Positions 40,823 through 44,037 of a stretch of 44,037 bases of DNA are shown here, in pieces (position 1 is the stretch's first letter; every line of letters starts with the position of its first letter). This DNA is from Oscillospiraceae bacterium (lineage in GTDB: Bacteria > Bacillota > Clostridia > Oscillospirales > CAG-272): positions 1 through 44,037 of the forward strand of contig SVRA01000006.1 of the NCBI GenBank assembly GCA_015065075.1, given 5' to 3'. Made by a program: the position numbers and the translations under genes. The notes beneath the pieces were generated by a model, which did not search any database, was not told where the DNA came from, and worked only from the letters and a program-made list of their open reading frames with translations.

Positions 40823-42265
40823 ATGAAAAAGACATTATGGTTAGGACTGATTTTGTTGATCGTCTGCGTGTTCGCCTTTTCTTCGTGCGATAGCGGAGAT
40901 ACGCCGCAAACGCCAAACGACACACCATCGGGAACAACAGATAATACAACGGAATCCGAAACGGATGCTCATGTTCACGCTTTTGGTGAATGGACAACAG
41001 TTAAGGATGCGACTTGCACCGTCAAGGGAGAACAAGAACGTTCTTGCTCTTGCGGGGAAAAGGAAAATAAAAGTATTGATGCAACTGGTCATACCGAGGT
41101 TATTGATGCCGCTGTAGCCGCAACATGCACTACTGACGGCAAGACCGAGGGTAAGCATTGTTCCGTATGTAACGAAATACTTATACCTCAAAAACTCATA
41201 TATGCCACAGGTTCTCTTGGATTATCGTATGAATTTGATAATTCCCAAAAGGGGTATTACGTTAAAGGGTTAGGAACTTGTCAAGATTCACAAATATATA
41301 TTCCAGAATACTATAATGGTCATCCTGTGGTTAGCATAGGAAAGGAAGCGTTTTATAATTGCTTTCAATTGCAGAGTGTCACTATAGGTATAAATGTGCA
41401 ACAAATTAACGAACAAGCATTTTATGGTTGTCTTAATCTTAAGTGTGTCGAAGGAGGACAATCTGTAACGCGTATTTCAAAAGCTGCTTTTTATAATTGC
41501 TCAAATTTGAAAAGTTTTTCAATGGGTTCTGCAGTCGAATACATAGGTTGGTCAGCTTTCGAAAAATGCACATCATTGACTGATGTAACAATTCCAGATA
41601 GTGTCACAAAGATAGATTATTATGCTTTTATGGACTGTTCAAGCATAACTAATTTATCCATAGGTAAAAGTGTTGAAAATATCGGAGATTTTGCATTTTG
41701 GGGATGTGCAGCTTTAACTTATGTCGTAATACCTGATAATGTTTTGAATATAGGACGATCTGCTTTCAGCAACTGTCTGAAATTATCAGAAATTTATATA
41801 GGAAAAGGCGTCAGAGGTATAGATCAATATGCGTTTGCGAATTGCCCAAATGTTGAAAAAATATCCGTAAATCAAGAAAATCAAACCTTTCATAGTGTTA
41901 ATAATTGTGTGATCAACACAAATAAAAAAGAACTTGTGTTTGGATGCAAAGAATCTTTGATTCCTCAAGATGAAAGTGTTACAAGCATCGGATATGGTGC
42001 ATTTTATGGATGTACATTGTTGGAAAGCATAAGTATCCCTGAAGGAGTTGTCATTATAGATAGTCGTGCCTTTCAAGAATGCACAAAATTAAAAACCATC
42101 ACAATCCCTTCCAGCGTCATAAAAATAGGATTTGCTTCTTTCATTGATAGTCCGAATATTATTGAAGTCAATTATTGTGGTACAGAAACTGATTGGAAAA
42201 ATATCGATATAGATACATTTGGGAATGATTCTCTAACAAATGCATATATTGTATTCGCTAAATAA
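40823..42265 (+). CDS. BspA-like leucine-rich-repeat surface lipoprotein
   Basis: The 480-residue protein has a lipoprotein signal (lipobox FSSCDS, Cys near 22), a Thr-rich linker, and two copies of a Cys/His module (HAFGEWTTVKDATCTVKG, then SCSCGEK; next GHTEVIDAAVAATCTTDG, then HCSVC) frequent in surface proteins of gut Clostridia. From about residue 130 to the end it carries about 12 LRR_5 (BspA/TpLRR) repeats such as IGKEAFYNCFQLQSVTI and IGWSAFEKCTSLTDVTI. These proteins are adhesins or ligand binders. ATG 40823 is preferred over an ATG 6 bases upstream that is too close to the GGAGG. The LRR part is clearly more AT-rich than the neighbouring glycosidase, suggesting separate origin. A terminator follows. 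Confidence 0.88.
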   Translation: MKKTLWLGLILLIVCVFAFSSCDSGDTPQTPNDTPSGTTDNTTESETDAHVHAFGEWTTVKDATCTVKGEQERSCSCGEKENKSIDATGHTEVIDAAVAATCTTDGKTEGKHCSVCNEILIPQKLIYATGSLGLSYEFDNSQKGYYVKGLGTCQDSQIYIPEYYNGHPVVSIGKEAFYNCFQLQSVTIGINVQQINEQAFYGCLNLKCVEGGQSVTRISKAAFYNCSNLKSFSMGSAVEYIGWSAFEKCTSLTDVTIPDSVTKIDYYAFMDCSSITNLSIGKSVENIGDFAFWGCAALTYVVIPDNVLNIGRSAFSNCLKLSEIYIGKGVRGIDQYAFANCPNVEKISVNQENQTFHSVNNCVINTNKKELVFGCKESLIPQDESVTSIGYGAFYGCTLLESISIPEGVVIIDSRAFQECTKLKTITIPSSVIKIGFASFIDSPNIIEVNYCGTETDWKNIDIDTFGNDSLTNAYIVFAK

Positions 42266-42373
42266 GTCAACTTCTATACATAGCTTCGTTTTCAAGTATA
42301 GCCTTAGAAAGTCCAATTGGAGCAGATACTTTTAACTCCCCCTACATATCTATGCTTCGCCAAAACAATTACC

Positions 42374-42423
42374 AAAAAGCCACTATCAAAGCGTGGGTGT
42401 CACGCCGCGATAGCGGCTTTTTT
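42374..42423 (+). terminator. Terminator after the BspA-like gene
   Basis: AAAAAGCC and CTATC pair with GATAG and GGCTTTTT (one internal A-C mismatch), with an inner GCGTG/CACGC stem, ending in a T-run. Confidence 0.85.
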
Positions 42424-42435
42424 CTCGCCATACAT

Positions 42436-42775
42436 ATTATAGTGCCGATTTTTCTTACTGGCAGAAAAAATGACATTTTTTTGATATTTTTATTTATCAA
42501 GATGTCATTTTTTCACTATAATATAGCAAAGGCAGTTTTTGCTATATTATTGAAAGGCACAGAATATGGAAGGAGTGAAAAAAGTACAGTATTACGAATG
42601 ATTTTGAGGCTTTTATATATTGCGATAAAGGTATATATAAAAGTATCAAAATATTTGGATGAAACAGCGGACGAAGTCCGATGCTTCATCCAAAATGGGC
42701 GTGAAGGATTTTTGATAAAGAAAAATCCAACATTTTTTCAAATGATTTTGCAAACGGCAAAATCGACACTATAAT
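42436..42775. mobile_element. MITE-like element with terminal inverted repeats
   Basis: The ends are 17-base inverted repeats with one mismatch: ATTATAGTGCCGATTTT (42436-42452) and AAAATCGACACTATAAT (42759-42775). The 340-bp interior has no credible gene but three strong hairpins: AAAAAATGACAT...ATGTCATTTTTT (42465-42513, nested TTGATA/TATCAA), a perfect 12-bp TAATATAGCAAA pair (42519-42549), and TTTGGATGAA with inner CGGAC/GTCCG (42654-42694). CACTATAAT also occurs internally at 42514-42522. TA at both ends would suit an IS630/Tc1-type duplication, but this cannot be proven without an empty site. A promoter-like TTATCA-17-TATAAT (42494-42522) and a possible short ORF (MEGVKKVQYYE) are inside. 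Confidence 0.6.
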
Positions 42776-42886
42776 GGGTTTAGCTACGCTTCCCCTGCAT
42801 TTGCGAAAAGGTGGTTTTAGTACAAAATATTATGATAGCAGAGCGATAATATGTACTTGTCAATTTTGTAAACACAAAAGTAAAAT

Positions 42887-42920
42887 ACGGTATACCTCTT
42901 TCGAGATATACCGTGTTTTT
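42887..42920. terminator. Bidirectional terminator after the DUF421 gene
   Basis: An ACGGTATA/TATACCGT stem with a 12-base loop, A-rich on the left and GTTTTT on the right. On the minus strand it closes the gene ending at 42971. The remaining bases from 42776 to 42886 show no gene. Confidence 0.8.
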
Positions 42921-42970
42921 ACAGAACTGTCCTTTAGGGGATACCCTTATCTCGGCGGAGATTTTTGGCT

Positions 42971-43666
42971 TTATTTGTGCGGGCGGATGCTTCTTCCATC
43001 CTTTTTTATAATATATAGCTCTCCTTTGTCGTTGCAGGTCATACAAAAGACTTCTTTCAGGGCACAGCCTTGCTTATTAAGCTTGCGCATTACCCAAGCC
43101 TCGTCTTTGCCAAGAATACGTAGGGTGTGGTTGTTGATAACGCTGTCCGAGACTACAAGGTGCATCACGCCGCTGTTGTCGTCAGGAAGCTGCAGATCGT
43201 TGCGGTCGGGCTGACGGTAACAGCTTTTGGGGATTATACTCATCTTGCCGTTTTCTTCCAAAATGGCGTAGTCGACCTCCTCAAGATCGTATATTCCGTT
43301 TTGCCTGATCTGACTTATCAGATCCTCAAGAGATATACGCACCTTTTTCATAGCCTTTCTGTCGATGACCCCGCGCGCTATTATCACGGACGGCTTCGAG
43401 GAGAGGAGTTTTTTGGCAAACGGCGACTTTAGAATGAGAGAGGAGGACAGTATTTCTAATACCGCCAAGGTAACCATAGGGATAAATGCCTGCATTAACG
43501 GCTTTTCTTCATTTGTAATGGGAAGGGAGGCGATCTCCGAGAGCAATATGGCTATGACTAGTTCGCTGACATCCAATTCGCCAAGCTGGCGTTTTCCCAT
43601 AATTCGCATAGTTATGGTAAGTATGACGTATATTATAACCGTTCTGATAAAAATCGATAGTAGCAT
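42971..43666 (-). CDS. DUF421/YetF-type membrane protein
   Basis: The 231-residue protein has three N-terminal membrane helices (about residues 2-20, 30-50 and 55-78), the conserved MRIMGKRQLGELDVSELV block between the first two, then two small cytoplasmic YetF domains (SLEDLISQIRQNGIYDLEEVDYAILEENG style, and LRILGKDEAWVMRKL). This is the DUF421 family (YetF, YcaP, YdfR), widespread in Firmicutes; several are sporulation or germination associated, the biochemical role is unknown. ATG 43666 is used because GGAGG lies 5 bases before it; a GTG at 43681 overlaps that SD. It diverges from the downstream rRNA leader. Confidence 0.9.
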   Translation of the reverse strand: MLLSIFIRTVIIYVILTITMRIMGKRQLGELDVSELVIAILLSEIASLPITNEEKPLMQAFIPMVTLAVLEILSSSLILKSPFAKKLLSSKPSVIIARGVIDRKAMKKVRISLEDLISQIRQNGIYDLEEVDYAILEENGKMSIIPKSCYRQPDRNDLQLPDDNSGVMHLVVSDSVINNHTLRILGKDEAWVMRKLNKQGCALKEVFCMTCNDKGELYIIKKDGRSIRPHK

Positions 43667-43822
43667 TTTGCCCTCCAACACTTTTATTGATATTTTTCCC
43701 TTGATTTAGCTTATTAGTCAGCCTTGATATTGGAATTTTGTTAATATTGTCGAATAAAACGAGATGAGTTTAAAATGAAATTAAAAACATTTCACAAAAT
43801 GACAAAAAATGCAAAAAAGGGG

Positions 43823-43851
43823 TTGACAAAATAAGGAGAAAGTGGTAGAAT
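43823..43851 (+). promoter_or_regulatory. rRNA-type promoter P1
   Basis: TTGACA and TAGAAT, 17-base spacer, with an A-rich upstream region suited to the RNA polymerase alpha subunit. A GCTGTC/GGCAGC hairpin follows at about 43858-43877. Confidence 0.8.
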
Positions 43852-43935
43852 AGTGAAGCTGTCGCGAAAGTGGCAGCAGGGATATTGCAGTGCTTTGAAG
43901 TTGAAAAAATTTTTGAAAAAAATTTCAAAAAGGTA

Positions 43936-43964
43936 TTGACAAAGGCAAAGAGCTGTGATATAAT
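43936..43964 (+). promoter_or_regulatory. rRNA-type promoter P2
   Basis: Perfect TTGACA and TATAAT, 17-base spacer, 113 bases after P1. A/T tracts precede it. Confidence 0.88.
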
Positions 43965-44037
43965 AGACAAGCGCTCGCAAAAAGGGAGCGCGGAATTGAA
44001 GCTTGACAATTGAACAACAAAAGATAGAAGTACAAAG
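43965..44037 (+). other. Leader of a ribosomal RNA operon (cut by the window end)
   Basis: After P2 comes a GCGCTC/GAGCGC hairpin (43971-43991) and then AAGCTTGACAATTGAACAAC, like the precursor-16S leaders of Firmicutes just before rrs. No part of mature 16S rRNA is inside the window. The assignment is inferred from the tandem strong promoters and this leader. Confidence 0.7.

Noticed and set aside
42352-42774. 140-codon plus-strand ORF in the MITE-like element
   Set aside because: It runs through a terminator and three perfect inverted repeats, has no SD, and its composition is that of AT-rich noncoding sequence.
42774-43214. 146-codon plus-strand ORF before and opposite the DUF421 gene
   Set aside because: It crosses the bidirectional terminator and is antisense to the DUF421 gene; no SD or domain.

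Overview
The window looks like chromosomal DNA from a spore-forming member of the class Clostridia (Firmicutes/Bacillota), probably an anaerobic gut lineage. The evidence is two sporulation genes (spoIVB, spoVAC), RNase J, a walJ-rlmH pair, an AbrB-type regulator, strong GGAGG ribosome binding sites, near-consensus sigma-A promoters with 17-base spacers, and several lipobox surface proteins with GLUG, BspA-type LRR and dockerin repeats. The species cannot be named from sequence alone. Everything below was read by eye; no database search was run.

Layout. 1-1200: mscL and mgsA, each closed by a clear terminator. 1.2-6.0 kb: a tightly overlapping uxaB-uxaA-uxaC operon (minus strand) divergent from an AraC-family regulator, forming a hexuronate catabolic locus. 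6.2-11.2 kb: a small membrane protein, a predicted PD-(D/E)XK-like protein with a palindrome inside its promoter, SpoIVB, a Phd/Doc-type toxin-antitoxin pair and two membrane-anchored proteins of unknown role. 11.4-15.7 kb: a 1446-residue repetitive surface lipoprotein. 15.8-17.3 kb: an intracellular GH28-like protein. 17.4-22.5 kb: spoVAC, a DUF4358-like lipoprotein, the operon galK-membrane protein-walJ-rlmH, and an AbrB/zinc-ribbon regulator. 22.8-31.6 kb: a small membrane protein, RNase J behind a structured leader, a PrsA-like foldase, a zinc-ribbon protein, a 31-codon Cys-rich peptide gene, lepA and hemW. 31.6-32.8 kb: a DUF1292 gene, then an unusual noncoding stretch with four GCCAATG boxes and a probable 6S RNA. 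32.9-37.9 kb: two transglutaminase-like proteins (one lipoprotein, one dockerin-bearing) around an ABC exporter, then nth. 37.9-42.3 kb: a GH106-like glycosidase, a structured noncoding region and a BspA-like LRR lipoprotein. 42.4-42.8 kb: a 340-bp MITE-like element. 43.0-43.7 kb: a DUF421 (YetF) protein. The window ends inside a tandem-promoter leader that almost certainly precedes a 16S rRNA gene.

How the genes fit together. GH28-like, GH106-like and UxaB/UxaA/UxaC proteins together suggest use of pectin-derived oligosaccharides: debranching and hydrolysis inside the cell, then galacturonate to tagaturonate (UxaC), altronate (UxaB) and 2-keto-3-deoxygluconate (UxaA). No KdgK/KdgA or transporter is present in the window. 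MgsA would provide an overflow route for dihydroxyacetone phosphate.

The most unusual signals are noncoding: a compact GCCGCC/GGCGGC hairpin fused to the ribosome binding site of three unrelated genes, a duplicated 136-bp promoter/leader in front of spoVAC and a truncated ORF, the GCCAATG box array next to the 6S candidate, a structured leader before RNase J, a possible pseudoknot before the foldase gene, and the MITE-like element.
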